DNA from: CAZGAH01 sp964523295
GTDB lineage: Bacteria > Desulfobacterota > Desulfovibrionia > Desulfovibrionales > Desulfovibrionaceae
Direction: 5' to 3'
Assembly: GCA_964523295.1 (NCBI GenBank)
Contig: CAZGAH010000009.1
Span: 17,883 to 81,882 of the forward strand
DNA length: 64,000 nucleotides
Shown: piece by piece, positions 1 to 9,796 of the stretch
How positions within the stretch are numbered: the stretch's first letter is position 1
Layout: each line of letters opens with the position of its first letter
The notes under the pieces: model-generated
What the model saw: the letters and a program-made list of their open reading frames with translations, nothing else
Database searches by the model: none
Told to the model about the DNA's origin: nothing
Position numbers and translations under genes: made by a program

Positions 1-902
1 GTCGTCAGTGTCCGATCGGACTGGCCGAGCACCTTGATGAGAAAAGGCTCCCCCAGCTTATGCAGCCGCCGGGCAAAGAGCGCGCTGGAGGTACGGCGTT
101 CGGAGACAATGGGAAAACCATACAGTTCCATGAGAAACTGATACACAAACGCGCGGTTGCGCTCGTAGAGTTCGTTGTCGCCGACCGTAAACTTGCCGAT
201 GCGCATCCCGAAGCGTTTCAGCTCGGAATCGAGATCCGACGGAAACGATGCGTATACGCCGGCAAGATAAAAATTCCCCATATCGTTCATGGCCAGCACA
301 TGCGCCCGATCGAGCTGCAACAGGCTGGGCATGAGGTCGGCGTAGTAATGCAGATCGGTGAGGTCGTGACCGGAGAAGCTTTCCTTGAACTCCTCCTGGC
401 AATGCTTGGGGAGCCGGTTGAGGAAGGTCTGGACGTTGCGGGGGTGTCCGGATTGATTGCGAGCGCCGGACTCGGCGTGTTCTCCCCCGGTTACTACCCC
501 CGGAGAGAGGATGTCGAACTGGAATATCTCCTGAAACGACTTGAGCTGCCGCGGCAACGCCAGCATACTGAATCCCGGAAGCTCGGTATATTCGAAAGGG
601 TCGCATTCAAACGAAGGTAAAAGCTCGCGCGACTCGACCAGCGGATAATCCGAATACTCAAAATAGGGCTTGAGCAGGCACTGCCGAATGTGTATCCGGT
701 CCAGAAACTGCCGCAGATGTCGCAGCGAGCGCACCAGCGGAGGAAACGGCACGGTTATACCGCCATCGCCGCCTTCTTCACGCTGCGTGAATGCGTTCTG
801 CCATCCGATAGTCTCTGCCATCTCTTCCTCGCGTACACCCGCGCCGCACCCGACAGCCCGCAGGCATTGCCGGATGAGGCCTTGAACTTCGGTCCATCGC
901 AA
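1..902 (-). CDS. hypothetical protein, C-terminus beyond window
   Basis: An open minus-strand frame runs off the left edge, so at least the last residues are missing. About 300 residues are visible. It has no signal peptide or membrane segment and I recognise no family. Aromatic and charged stretches (LHYYADLMPSLLQL, MGNFYLAGVYASFP, YERNRAFVYQFLMELYGFP) look like a genuine folded protein. The start is uncertain. TTG at 902 has AAGGG 13 nt upstream and sits where the AT-rich intergenic region gives way to GC-rich coding sequence. ATG at 821 has a closer GAGGA and gives a protein 27 residues shorter. It is divergent from the metallopeptidase gene, so nothing in the context indicates its function. 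Confidence 0.6.
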   Translation of the reverse strand, partial: MRWTEVQGLIRQCLRAVGCGAGVREEEMAETIGWQNAFTQREEGGDGGITVPFPPLVRSLRHLRQFLDRIHIRQCLLKPYFEYSDYPLVESRELLPSFECDPFEYTELPGFSMLALPRQLKSFQEIFQFDILSPGVVTGGEHAESGARNQSGHPRNVQTFLNRLPKHCQEEFKESFSGHDLTDLHYYADLMPSLLQLDRAHVLAMNDMGNFYLAGVYASFPSDLDSELKRFGMRIGKFTVGDNELYERNRAFVYQFLMELYGFPIVSERRTSSALFARRLHKLGEPFLIKVLGQSDRTLT

Positions 903-1287
903 AGTTTATCTTTGTACCCTTTTTTGAAGAAAAAATCAAGATGTTATCTATCATGTTGATTTTACAGAGTATTTACTCCAAGATCAATGCTTCCGGGCAG
1001 AATACACAAACAAGGAATTTTACCATACTCAGACACGACATGCTGTCTGGCTGGAGCATCATCCTACGTTTTGACACTCCATAATTTTTACGACATATCA
1101 TGAAGTTGTATCCTCGATCACGCCCGGCGAGTCATGGTTCATCCAGGTAGTTTGCCGAAAAGCGGCGTAACCGCTGGCCTGATTCGGGTTCTTGCCTTAT
1201 GGCCCAAAGTTTGCTCTTCTGCCACTGGGGGGGGCCTGTCCCTCGATCTCTTGTCTGTCGGGCAGTGCCTCCCGCGCGGAGGTGGCC
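903..1287. other. AT-rich divergent intergenic region
   Basis: This 385-bp region between divergent genes is markedly AT-rich from about 905 to 1110. It contains one promoter-like element (1071-1101) and no open frame with a believable start. The last 100 bp are GC-rich and would form a long leader for the metallopeptidase. Confidence 0.6.
1071..1101 (+). promoter_or_regulatory. possible sigma-70-type promoter of the metallopeptidase gene
   Basis: A perfect TTGACA lies at 1071-1076, with TATCAT (5 of 6 matches to TATAAT) at 1096-1101. The 19-bp spacer is longer than usual, which lowers confidence. It would give a leader of about 180 nt before the start at 1288. Confidence 0.3.
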
Positions 1288-3321
1288 ATGAACGTCACGA
1301 TGCTTCTTCGTTCCATCCAGGTGTTGCTTGTTCTGGCGGCGTTGCTCATGTCGACGCCGGCCTCGGGAACGTCCGGCGAGGTATTCCTGCCGGCCGCCGA
1401 GGCCGATTGCGCCTTTTCGCCTGCGGATCCGGGCGGGCTGGTGTTGCGGCAGCGCTTCGTCAAGGTGGATTTGGCCAGGCTCATCATCCCCCCGCTACGC
1501 GGAAAGCCGGACATTCTGCACGATCCCGTCGGCTTCAACCTGTTTCCAGGGTTGCAGTTCGACGTACAGCAGTACGACATGCAGCGAGCCGGCCATGGCA
1601 AGACCAGGGTCTGGACCGGTCGTATCGTCGGATCGCCGCGCAGTTCGGTGACTCTGGCCATGACCGGGAGCATCGTCGCCGGCAAGATCAGGACCGAACA
1701 CGGCGACCTGTTCGACATCCGCTACGCCGGAAACGGTGTTCATGCCATCAGACAGATTGACGTCGGCGCTTTCCCCCCCGAGCACGCGCCCCGAATTCCT
1801 CCTGCGGACAGCCTCCCCGCTCGGGCCGATGCGCCTGTTGTCCATGACGACGGCTCGATCATCGACGTCATGGTCGTGTTTACGCCCAAGGTCCTGACGA
1901 CGCTGGGCAGTCTTTCCGCCGTGCAGAGCGAAATTGCCCTGGCCGAGAGCGAGACTAACCAGGGTTACGCGAACAGCGGCGTGGAGCAGCGGATACGCGT
2001 GGTGCACACCTCGCAGATTGCGTATGATGAGAGGGTCGGATTCGAGGACGCCCTTTACGACCTGACCAACAACGACGACGGGCAGATGGACGCCGTGCAT
2101 GAGTGGCGCGAAACCCACGGCGCCGACATGGTCAGTCTGTGGATCGACAACATGACCTATTGCGGCATCGCCTGGCTGATGACCAGCACGACCCAGGACT
2201 TCGCCAGCCGTGCGTTCAGCGTCGTTTCCATAGACTGCGCCACGGGCTATTTTACCTTTGCGCATGAAATGGGGCACAACCAGGGCTGCCATCACGACCG
2301 CGCCAACGCCAGCGGCGCCGGGGTCTTCCCCTATTCGTACGGATACCAGCACCGCGACGCGCCCTCCTTCCGTACCATCATGTCCTACGACTGTCCGGGC
2401 GGTTGCACTCGGATCAATCATTGGTCGAACCCGGACGTCTCGTACCAGGGCCTGCCCACGGGCGTGGACGCGAGCAGCGGCTCCTCGGCCAACAACGCCC
2501 TTTCCCTGAACAATACGCGCACTATTGCAGCCAACTGGAAGAACTCAACCGGAACCCCGCCCCCACCGCAGGCCAGCACCCAGGATATCGTCTGGCGCAA
2601 TGTCCGTACGGGACGCAATTCCATCTGGTTCATGCAGGGAACGTCGATTTCCCTGCGGCTGCCCTCGCTGGACATCAAGGCCCCGTGGCGGGCCGTGGGC
2701 GTTGCCGATTTCGACGGCGACGGCAAGGCAGACCTGCTCTGGCGGCATCCGGAACAGGGCACCGTGACGCTCATGTACATGGAGGGTGTGCAACGACGCA
2801 GCAACGACCCCTTCCCGAATGTCAAGGCGACCCCGCCTTGGGAACTTGTCGGTGTAGGGAATTTCAACGACGACCACTGGGTCGATCTCGTCTGGCACCA
2901 TCCGATAACCGGCAAGACCGTACTCATGCTCATGGTCGGGGCCACGCCGTTCAGTCGCATCGATCTGGGCACGGTCAAGTCGCCCTGGCAGATCAGCGCG
3001 GTCGGCGACATCAATAACGACGACAGCCCCGATCTGATCTGGCGCAATCCGGCCCTCGGACGAACGGTCTTCTGGCTCATGGACGGCATAGTAAAGAGCC
3101 AGAGCGTAGTTCTGGATCGCACCATAGCCGCTCCCTGGACAATCAGGGGCGTGGCCGACTTCGACGGCGACGGCAAGGCCGACCTGCTCTGGCGCAACCC
3201 GCAACTTGGCCGGAACACGGTCATGAGCATGGATGGAACCACCATCCTCTCCACGGCGCGTCTTCCCGACGTTGCCGGCAATGTCGGATGGGGCATCGTT
3301 GGCGTCGGCCATTTCGATTGA
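1288..3321 (+). CDS. secreted reprolysin-like zinc metallopeptidase with C-terminal FG-GAP-like propeller
   Basis: A 677-residue secreted protein, predicted to be an endopeptidase of the metzincin type. The first 25 residues form a signal peptide (MNVTMLLRSIQVLLVLAAL, then STPASG). The zinc site HEMGHNQGCHHD puts ligands at H326, H330 and H336 with catalytic E327, and TIMSY around M365 fits the metzincin Met-turn. From about residue 433 to the end there are five repeats of roughly 50 residues with FDGDGKADLLWR-type calcium-loop motifs and conserved W-x-x-x-G-V starts, as in FG-GAP/VCBS beta-propellers. The start was chosen at ATG 1288, 6 nt after GGAGG and directly followed by the signal peptide; the frame is open upstream but has no such signal. 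Two genes downstream encode the same propeller without the protease. The substrate is unknown. Confidence 0.85.
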   Translation: MNVTMLLRSIQVLLVLAALLMSTPASGTSGEVFLPAAEADCAFSPADPGGLVLRQRFVKVDLARLIIPPLRGKPDILHDPVGFNLFPGLQFDVQQYDMQRAGHGKTRVWTGRIVGSPRSSVTLAMTGSIVAGKIRTEHGDLFDIRYAGNGVHAIRQIDVGAFPPEHAPRIPPADSLPARADAPVVHDDGSIIDVMVVFTPKVLTTLGSLSAVQSEIALAESETNQGYANSGVEQRIRVVHTSQIAYDERVGFEDALYDLTNNDDGQMDAVHEWRETHGADMVSLWIDNMTYCGIAWLMTSTTQDFASRAFSVVSIDCATGYFTFAHEMGHNQGCHHDRANASGAGVFPYSYGYQHRDAPSFRTIMSYDCPGGCTRINHWSNPDVSYQGLPTGVDASSGSSANNALSLNNTRTIAANWKNSTGTPPPPQASTQDIVWRNVRTGRNSIWFMQGTSISLRLPSLDIKAPWRAVGVADFDGDGKADLLWRHPEQGTVTLMYMEGVQRRSNDPFPNVKATPPWELVGVGNFNDDHWVDLVWHHPITGKTVLMLMVGATPFSRIDLGTVKSPWQISAVGDINNDDSPDLIWRNPALGRTVFWLMDGIVKSQSVVLDRTIAAPWTIRGVADFDGDGKADLLWRNPQLGRNTVMSMDGTTILSTARLPDVAGNVGWGIVGVGHFD

Positions 3322-3381
3322 GTCAGGAGCTGTTTCCGGACATCGAGCGGGGCAATAATCCGTAACAGGGAGAATGAGGCC

Positions 3382-4314
3382 ATGAATACGCACGCCACTG
3401 TTCTCCGGGTGCTGGAAGCCTGCGTTCTCGCGATGATCATTCTTCTCGGCAGTGCCGCGACCCGGGCGGAGCCGATTATCCCGGACCGGGAATGCGGTAC
3501 CGACGATTGCCGGGGACCAGTTACGGCGTCCCGATTCACCCTGCTTCAGGCTCTCGGCCTGCCAGCCCCTTCCAATCCTGCACCGGATTCGGTCAGGGCC
3601 GCCGTAAGCAATCCGGTGTCCATCGTCTGGAGGAATAACGTCCGGGGTCTCAATTCACTCTGGGTCATGGACGGGGGGACGATCGCGAACCGTATACGCC
3701 TGCTGGACATCCGCTTTCCCTGGATCATTGCCGGGGTGGCCGACTTCGACGGCGATGGCAAGGATGATCTGCTCTGGCGGGATGCCGATCAAGCCAGACT
3801 GGTGATTATGTATATGAACGGTTCAAGCAAGCGGGAAAACCTCCCGCTGACGAACATCGTCATCCGCCGGCCCTGGAATGTCGCTGGCGTGGCCGATTTC
3901 GACGGAGACGGCAAAAAGGATATTCTCTGGCGCAACAGCAGCGGCAAGACAGTGATCATGCTGCTCAATGGCGACACACGCAAGGAGAATATCATTCTGC
4001 CCACGATCAATGCCCCGTGGGACGTCAGCGGGACCGGTGATTTCGACGGGGACGGAAAGGCGGACATCGTCTGGCGTAACAATGAGCTGCCCCGCACGGT
4101 GATCATGCTCATGGATGGCGTGGGAATCAAAGAAAAGATCGTGCTCGACAGGACCATCACAGGACAATGGTATGTCGAGGGGGTCGGCGATTTCGACGGC
4201 GACGGCAAGATCGATCTGGTCTGGCGCAACCCCTACACGGCTGCGAATTCGATCATGTTCATGGATGGAACAAACGTGCGCTCGACCAGTCCGCTCCCGA
4301 AAATAACCGCCTGA
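3382..4314 (+). CDS. secreted FG-GAP-like repeat protein (copy 1)
   Basis: A 310-residue exported protein. Its N-terminus (hydrophobic run LEACVLAMIILLGSAATRA) is a signal peptide with likely cleavage after TRA. A short Cys-containing segment (ECGTDDC) and a Pro/Ala linker follow. From about residue 75 to the end come five propeller blades with the same W-x-x-x-G-V-x-DFDGDGK-x-D-x-x-WRN pattern as the tail of the upstream metallopeptidase. There is no catalytic domain. A purine-rich ribosome-binding site (AGGGAGAATGAGG) precedes ATG 3382, 60 bp after the protease stop, so co-transcription is likely. It may be a partner, inhibitor or adhesion module released beside the protease; that is inference. 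Confidence 0.8.
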   Translation: MNTHATVLRVLEACVLAMIILLGSAATRAEPIIPDRECGTDDCRGPVTASRFTLLQALGLPAPSNPAPDSVRAAVSNPVSIVWRNNVRGLNSLWVMDGGTIANRIRLLDIRFPWIIAGVADFDGDGKDDLLWRDADQARLVIMYMNGSSKRENLPLTNIVIRRPWNVAGVADFDGDGKKDILWRNSSGKTVIMLLNGDTRKENIILPTINAPWDVSGTGDFDGDGKADIVWRNNELPRTVIMLMDGVGIKEKIVLDRTITGQWYVEGVGDFDGDGKIDLVWRNPYTAANSIMFMDGTNVRSTSPLPKITA

Positions 4315-4329
4315 AGCGGCTGGCACATT

Positions 4330-4357
4330 GTTGGAGCTGGACGCTTCAACTGAAAAT
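4330..4357 (+). repeat. 28-bp direct repeat after copy 1, matching 5426-5453
   Basis: GTTGGAGCTGGA-C-GCTTCAACTGAAAAT follows the copy 1 gene and recurs after the copy 2 gene with a single mismatch. This shows that the duplicated unit included 3' flanking DNA. Confidence 0.75.
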
Positions 4358-4465
4358 GAACGCACGTTCGCCCCGCCCGCGGCAATGACCGGGAGGACCG
4401 CTCGCGACGCATCTAAAGCGGGAAGAGATCCCGGACGATATACACCGTAACAAGGAGAAAAGGTC

Positions 4466-5410
4466 ATGAATACCCAAACCTGTTTTCTCCGGGTGCTGAA
4501 AGCCTGTCTCCTCGCGATGTTTCTTCTCTACGGCAGAGCTGCAACCTGTGCGGAACCGATTGTCCCGGATAGGGAATGCGGCACAGACTATTGCCTTGGG
4601 GCGTTTTCGGCGCCCTCTCCTGCGCTGTTTCAAGCGCCCGGCCAGTCTTCACCCCTGCCGCCGGCACCTGCCCCTGCGCCGGACCTCGTCCAGGTTGCCG
4701 TAAGTAATCCCGTGTCCCTCGTCTGGCGGAACTATGTCCAGGGGTACAACTCGCTCTGGAAGATGCAGGGCGCCGAAGTCGACGCCAAGAACCGGATACT
4801 GGACATTCGTGTCCCCTGGACAATCGTCGGCGTGGCCGATTTCGACAACGACGGCAAGGATGACCTCCTGTGGCGAAATGGCAATGAGGCCAAACTGGTG
4901 ATCATGTACATGGACGGCCAGAACAGGCGGGAAAACCTGCCGCTGTCGAACATCGTGGTCCAACGTCCCTGGAATGTGGTCGGCGTGGCCGATTTCGACG
5001 GCGACACCAAACAGGACATTCTCTGGCGCAACGACAGTCTGGGGCGCACAGTGATCATGCTGCTCGACGGCGACGCACGCAAAGAAAACATCATCCTGCC
5101 CGCCATCTACGCGCCCTGGTATGTCGTCGGTGTCGGCGATTTCGACAACGACGGCAAGGCCGACATCGTCTGGCGCAACCACAACCTTGCGCGTACCGTA
5201 TTCATGCTTATGGACGGCGTCCAAATCAAACAGAAAATCATCCTTGACCGGACTGTCAAGAGCCATTGGTACGTCAAGGCGACAGGCGATTTCGACGGCG
5301 ACGGCAAGACCGATCTGGTCTGGCGCAATATCTACGGGAGCAATTCGATCATGTTCATGGACGGAACAAGCGCACGCTCGACCAGTCCGCTCCCCAAGGT
5401 ACCCTTGTGA
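4466..5410 (+). CDS. secreted FG-GAP-like repeat protein (copy 2)
   Basis: A 314-residue paralogue of the preceding gene. It has the same signal peptide plan (LKACLLAMFLLYGRAATCA), the same ECGTD-x-C segment, a longer Pro-rich linker (residues about 55-75) and five propeller blades that align blade for blade with copy 1. Some calcium loops change from DFDGDGK to DFDNDGK. A strong ribosome-binding site (AACAAGGAGAAAAGG) precedes ATG 4466. The 28-bp repeat after both copies supports a tandem duplication. Probably secreted and calcium-binding; function unknown. Confidence 0.8.
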   Translation: MNTQTCFLRVLKACLLAMFLLYGRAATCAEPIVPDRECGTDYCLGAFSAPSPALFQAPGQSSPLPPAPAPAPDLVQVAVSNPVSLVWRNYVQGYNSLWKMQGAEVDAKNRILDIRVPWTIVGVADFDNDGKDDLLWRNGNEAKLVIMYMDGQNRRENLPLSNIVVQRPWNVVGVADFDGDTKQDILWRNDSLGRTVIMLLDGDARKENIILPAIYAPWYVVGVGDFDNDGKADIVWRNHNLARTVFMLMDGVQIKQKIILDRTVKSHWYVKATGDFDGDGKTDLVWRNIYGSNSIMFMDGTSARSTSPLPKVPL

Positions 5411-5425
5411 CGGGGCTGGGACATC

Positions 5426-5453
5426 GTTGGAGCTGGATGCTTCAACTGAAAAT
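5426..5453 (+). repeat. 28-bp direct repeat after copy 2, matching 4330-4357
   Basis: Second copy of the 28-bp element, with one mismatch (T for C at the 13th base). It lies in the short gap between the convergent copy 2 and photoproduct-lyase-like genes. Confidence 0.75.
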
Positions 5454-5504
5454 CAGCACGCGCCGCCCTGCCCACGAAACCGACAGGGTGGCGCCGGTCC
5501 GGAC

Positions 5505-6641
5505 TCAGTCCCCGAAGGCCTGGCGCATCAGGTGCGCGGCCAGCCCGCCCAGCGTGCGCGGGGTGTAACCCAGAACGGCATCCCAGACCTCGTCGGATTC
5601 CATGCAGAAATACAGCTGCCGGTCCAGGCCATAGCGCCGCAGGCGTTGCACCAGGAAACGGAACTGCTCGACGCGCAGCGGTCTGAGCAGGCGCTGTTTT
5701 CCGTCCAGACCGGTCACATACTCTTCGTAGATATACCGGGCCTCGGGATGGAGCGCCGCGATGGTCGCCTTGAGCCGGGGCATGAAGCGGAAGCTGCCCA
5801 GGCTGACGTAGGCTATCTGCTCGGGTCGCAGATAATCGAAGATCATCTGCACGGTGGCGCCATACCCGTCCACGTCGCTGTCCCAGCCGGCGTAGCGGAT
5901 GATGGGATCGAAGTGCAGGCAGACCCGGAACCCCGCGGATGCGCAGTCGCGCGCGGCGGCAAGCCTGGATTCGAGGCTCGCCGCTCCGGGCTCCTGCCCG
6001 GCGACGATGCGCGGGGCGTTCAAGGACCAGGCCGGGAGCACGCGATCGGGGCGCCCCACCGCAGACTGCCAGCTCAAATCCACGACCTTGCTCTTCAATT
6101 CGAGGCAGACATTGTCGAACCCGGCCAGAAACGCCACCAGATCCCGACTGTATCCGGTCAGAGACTCCAGGACGAGCGAGTCCGTGAATTCGCCCGTACC
6201 CACGCGATAACGCAGCGTCCGGTCCGCACCGAACGCACGCTCCAGCTCGCTCCAAAGGTCCGACTGATTCGCCCAGACCTTGAGCACGCGGTCCTGAAAA
6301 TAGGCCTGGAGGATGCAATAGCTGCATCCCAGCGGACAATTTTCGCCAATATGGATTATTCTATAGGCGCAACAGCGATAATAGCGCGTTCCCGGGCAGA
6401 AACGCAGAAATCGGCCCTTGTAGTGCTTCAAATAGAGCGTTGCGCCCGAGGCGGGCGCCGTCGGTACGCACGCCGCGACAGAGTCTGAATCGACGGGCTC
6501 GTCGGCAGTCACGATCGTCCAGGACGCCGCGGGGAGCAGGGAGCGAACGCGGCCGGTCAGTGGCGTATCGACGACGCCGGCATCGACCAGGACGTGTTCT
6601 ATGCCGGCAACATAGGGCGGGAGCGCGGCCGCGATGCTCAC
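5505..6641 (-). CDS. spore photoproduct lyase family radical SAM protein
   Basis: A 378-residue cytoplasmic radical SAM enzyme. The C-x3-C-x2-C cluster motif (NCPLGCSYC, Cys 102, 106, 109) follows the family's characteristic YYRCCAYRIIHIGENC lead-in. In spore formers this family repairs 5-thyminyl-5,6-dihydrothymine dimers, but many non-spore-forming anaerobes carry homologues whose substrate is not established. The start is GTG 6641, which overlaps the stop of the ParB-like gene by 4 bp (GTGA). The frame stays open upstream but runs through the neighbouring gene. The tight coupling implies that the two proteins act together. Confidence 0.8.
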   Translation of the reverse strand: MSIAAALPPYVAGIEHVLVDAGVVDTPLTGRVRSLLPAASWTIVTADEPVDSDSVAACVPTAPASGATLYLKHYKGRFLRFCPGTRYYRCCAYRIIHIGENCPLGCSYCILQAYFQDRVLKVWANQSDLWSELERAFGADRTLRYRVGTGEFTDSLVLESLTGYSRDLVAFLAGFDNVCLELKSKVVDLSWQSAVGRPDRVLPAWSLNAPRIVAGQEPGAASLESRLAAARDCASAGFRVCLHFDPIIRYAGWDSDVDGYGATVQMIFDYLRPEQIAYVSLGSFRFMPRLKATIAALHPEARYIYEEYVTGLDGKQRLLRPLRVEQFRFLVQRLRRYGLDRQLYFCMESDEVWDAVLGYTPRTLGGLAAHLMRQAFGD

Positions 6642-7661
6642 GACTCCTCCGGCAAGACTCCGCCTGCCGCGGCCCACAACCGTTCCCAGTCGCCCGCGGA
6701 GCGCAGGCGGTCCAGCTCCTCGACAGCCCGATCCAGCTCTGCCCGATTGCGGACAAGGGTCTGAAGCAGCACTGTGGAGCGCTCGAATCCGCAATCCTGC
6801 TCCACGCGCCAGGACCGCGACCGGCCCAGCGCGGAGGCGAGCGTGGCAAAGGCCTGTCGTCGCCGCGTCAGCTCCGGATAGCGGAGTTCACGCACGCGCG
6901 CCAGCATCCGAGCGATGCCGTCGCGCGGGGACAACTCGAGCCCGAGCATCTCCGGTAAACCGGCGGTCGCGATGACCTCGTCGACAGCCACCCCGCGGCC
7001 GCGCGAGGTTTCGAACAGGCAGGTCAACAATTCGCGCACACTGCCGAGCGACCAGTGCANNNNNNNNNNNNNNNNNNNNNNNNNNNNNNNNNNNNNNNNN
7101 NNNNNNNNNNNNGATTTCGCGGGGGGAAAAACGCTCCAGTTGGTCCACACTTTCCAGGGGAAGACGCCCGGCGGCACAATGCGCATCCCAGGGTCCGGGC
7201 GCAGGAAACACAGCCAGCCAGCGCAGAAACTGCCGCGCTGCCCGACTTTCGGGCGCGAGCCCGAGCAGCGGCAAGACCCGGTCCGCCAGCCCGGCAGAGT
7301 CCAGAAGCGGCGAAAAAAAACGGAGCGCGGCAAGACGCTGTCCGACGTCGACAGCCTGCCCCTGGTTGCTGGCCAGGGCGGCCAGGCCGTAGTCCAGCGG
7401 GCTGCCGCTGATCTGCAGGGCCAGCACGTCGCGTCCCAATGCCTGCAACGCGAGCACCCGCTTGCGACCGGCGACGAGCCTGTACGGACGCGCATCCTCC
7501 CCGTCAGCCCTGGCCACGAGCACCGGGGTCAACTGCCCCAGTGCGGCCAGCGCGGACAGCAGGGAGGGATCAGGCCCGGCCGTACGAAACAGCCAGGGGC
7601 CGTCCAGGGCTATGGCCGTGGCAGGCAGCAGTAACAGGGCGTTGTCGGTCAATTCAATCAT
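6638..7661 (-). CDS. ParB-like N-terminal domain protein, interrupted by an assembly gap
   Basis: The first part (MIELTDNALLLL... through LTPVLVARADG, then YRLVAGRKRVLALQALG) is a ParB/Srx-type domain; the GRKRVLAL segment corresponds to the family's R-G-x-R-R-L-A-A region. The second part, below the gap, is mostly helical and ends in GGVLPEES. The 53 N at 7060-7112 separate the two parts, and the frame differs across them, which is expected when the gap length is arbitrary, so this is not evidence of a pseudogene. There is no plasmid or chromosome partition context: no parA and no visible parS. It is coupled by a 4-bp overlap to the photoproduct-lyase-like gene and probably works with it. 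Confidence 0.65.
7060..7112. other. assembly gap of 53 N inside the ParB-like gene
   Basis: A run of 53 ambiguous bases. The flanks encode parts of one protein in different frames, so the true missing length is not 53 modulo 3. Confidence 0.95.
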
Positions 7662-7695
7662 GCGGCAGCGTGCTCGGATATCGGGTGATCCCGGG

Positions 7696-9108
<1,413 letters not shown>

Positions 9109-9207
9109 GACAACCGGGACGCTTCGTCCTGCCAGCGCGCACGCCTCCAGAGCAGCATGGCCCACCTGGACCCGGCAATGGCAGTGTCAGTATTTCGTGA
9201 AATTTCG

Positions 9208-9285
9208 TCACGATGACGTCAAAGAGACGAGACCGACAAAAATCAGGGCTGCGGCAATGATGGGAATGACAAATTCCATGAGCAT
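9208..9285 (-). CDS. 25-residue single-pass membrane peptide
   Basis: ATG 9285 is preceded by a strong GGAGGG with 6-nt spacing. It encodes MLMEFVIPII followed by AAALIFVGLVSLTSS and a stop: one hydrophobic helix with almost no soluble part, similar in size to KdpF or other tiny membrane regulators. No kdp genes are near. An in-frame ATG 72 nt upstream would give a 49-residue form, but its ribosome-binding site is weaker. The gene lies just upstream of the sigma-54 activator in the same direction. Too short for similarity to prove anything, so it remains a candidate. Confidence 0.45.
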   Translation of the reverse strand: MLMEFVIPIIAAALIFVGLVSLTSS

Positions 9286-9410
9286 GTCGCCCTCCCGTGC
9301 GGAGCATCTGCCCCAAGGCGCTGGCAGCGGAAACTGCCGGTTGCATCGTTTGTCCATCGCATAATCTCTCCCGCGGCGCAGCGAACCGGTCTTTGCGTTG
9401 CCTCTGGCGC

Positions 9411-9426
9411 GGTCGCAGCTGCGACC
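9411..9426. promoter_or_regulatory. 16-bp perfect palindrome, possible operator
   Basis: GGTCGCAG followed by its exact reverse complement CTGCGACC. It lies about 125 bp upstream of the membrane-peptide gene and about 300 bp upstream of the sigma-54 activator. It could be a dimer-binding site; no second copy was noticed in the window. Confidence 0.3.
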
Positions 9427-9480
9427 CGGGTCCAGTGTCAGAAAGCGGTCATTGCGCAACAACGATGCAACCCCACATGC

Positions 9481-9511
9481 AAAAAAAGGGCCGGGAGACC
9501 ACCTCCCGGCC
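9481..9511 (-). terminator. strong intrinsic terminator on the minus strand
   Basis: A 9-bp perfect GC-rich stem (GGCCGGGAG / CTCCCGGCC, 5-nt loop) is followed on the minus strand by seven T. No established gene lies upstream of it in that direction before fbp, so it may end a small RNA or a short unrecognised gene starting around 9520-9770. Confidence 0.75.
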
Positions 9512-9766
9512 GGGGCAGGCAGAGCGGACCCTTAGGGCTCACACCACGCCTGACTGTTATTTCGGCAGAATCAAAGAAAAGTTTAGCGCCGGAAGCGGGC
9601 GACACGCCCTCGAACCCGCCCGGCGTCATTGATAAAAAAACGGTGACCGGAGAATGCCCTTCGGGAGTAACTTCGATGTATTCTGTCTCTTTGAGTTCTC
9701 CAGGAAAAGGCGGCGGCCGGGGGAGAAAAAAAATGCAGGATAACGCGGCAAAGGCCTGCTTCAACC

Positions 9767-9796
9767 TTGCGACCCGGCAGGGTTTTCGGTTACCAT
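9767..9796 (+). promoter_or_regulatory. possible fbp promoter
   Basis: TTGCGA (9767-9772), an 18-bp spacer and TACCAT (9791-9796). Each box matches its sigma-70 consensus at four positions. It lies 75 bp upstream of the fbp start. Confidence 0.35.

Noticed and set aside
5121..6488. Plus-strand open frame of 455 codons spanning the end of the propeller gene and the lyase gene
   Set aside because: It is out of frame with copy 2 and antisense to the radical SAM gene; both real genes have strong motifs.
6638..7661. ParB-like gene as a frameshifted pseudogene
   Set aside because: The frame change coincides with 53 N of arbitrary length; both sides read as good protein.
9438..9764. Minus-strand 108-codon frame upstream of fbp
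   Set aside because: A strong intrinsic terminator lies inside it, and the second half has no protein-like features. Kept only as a possible small-RNA region.
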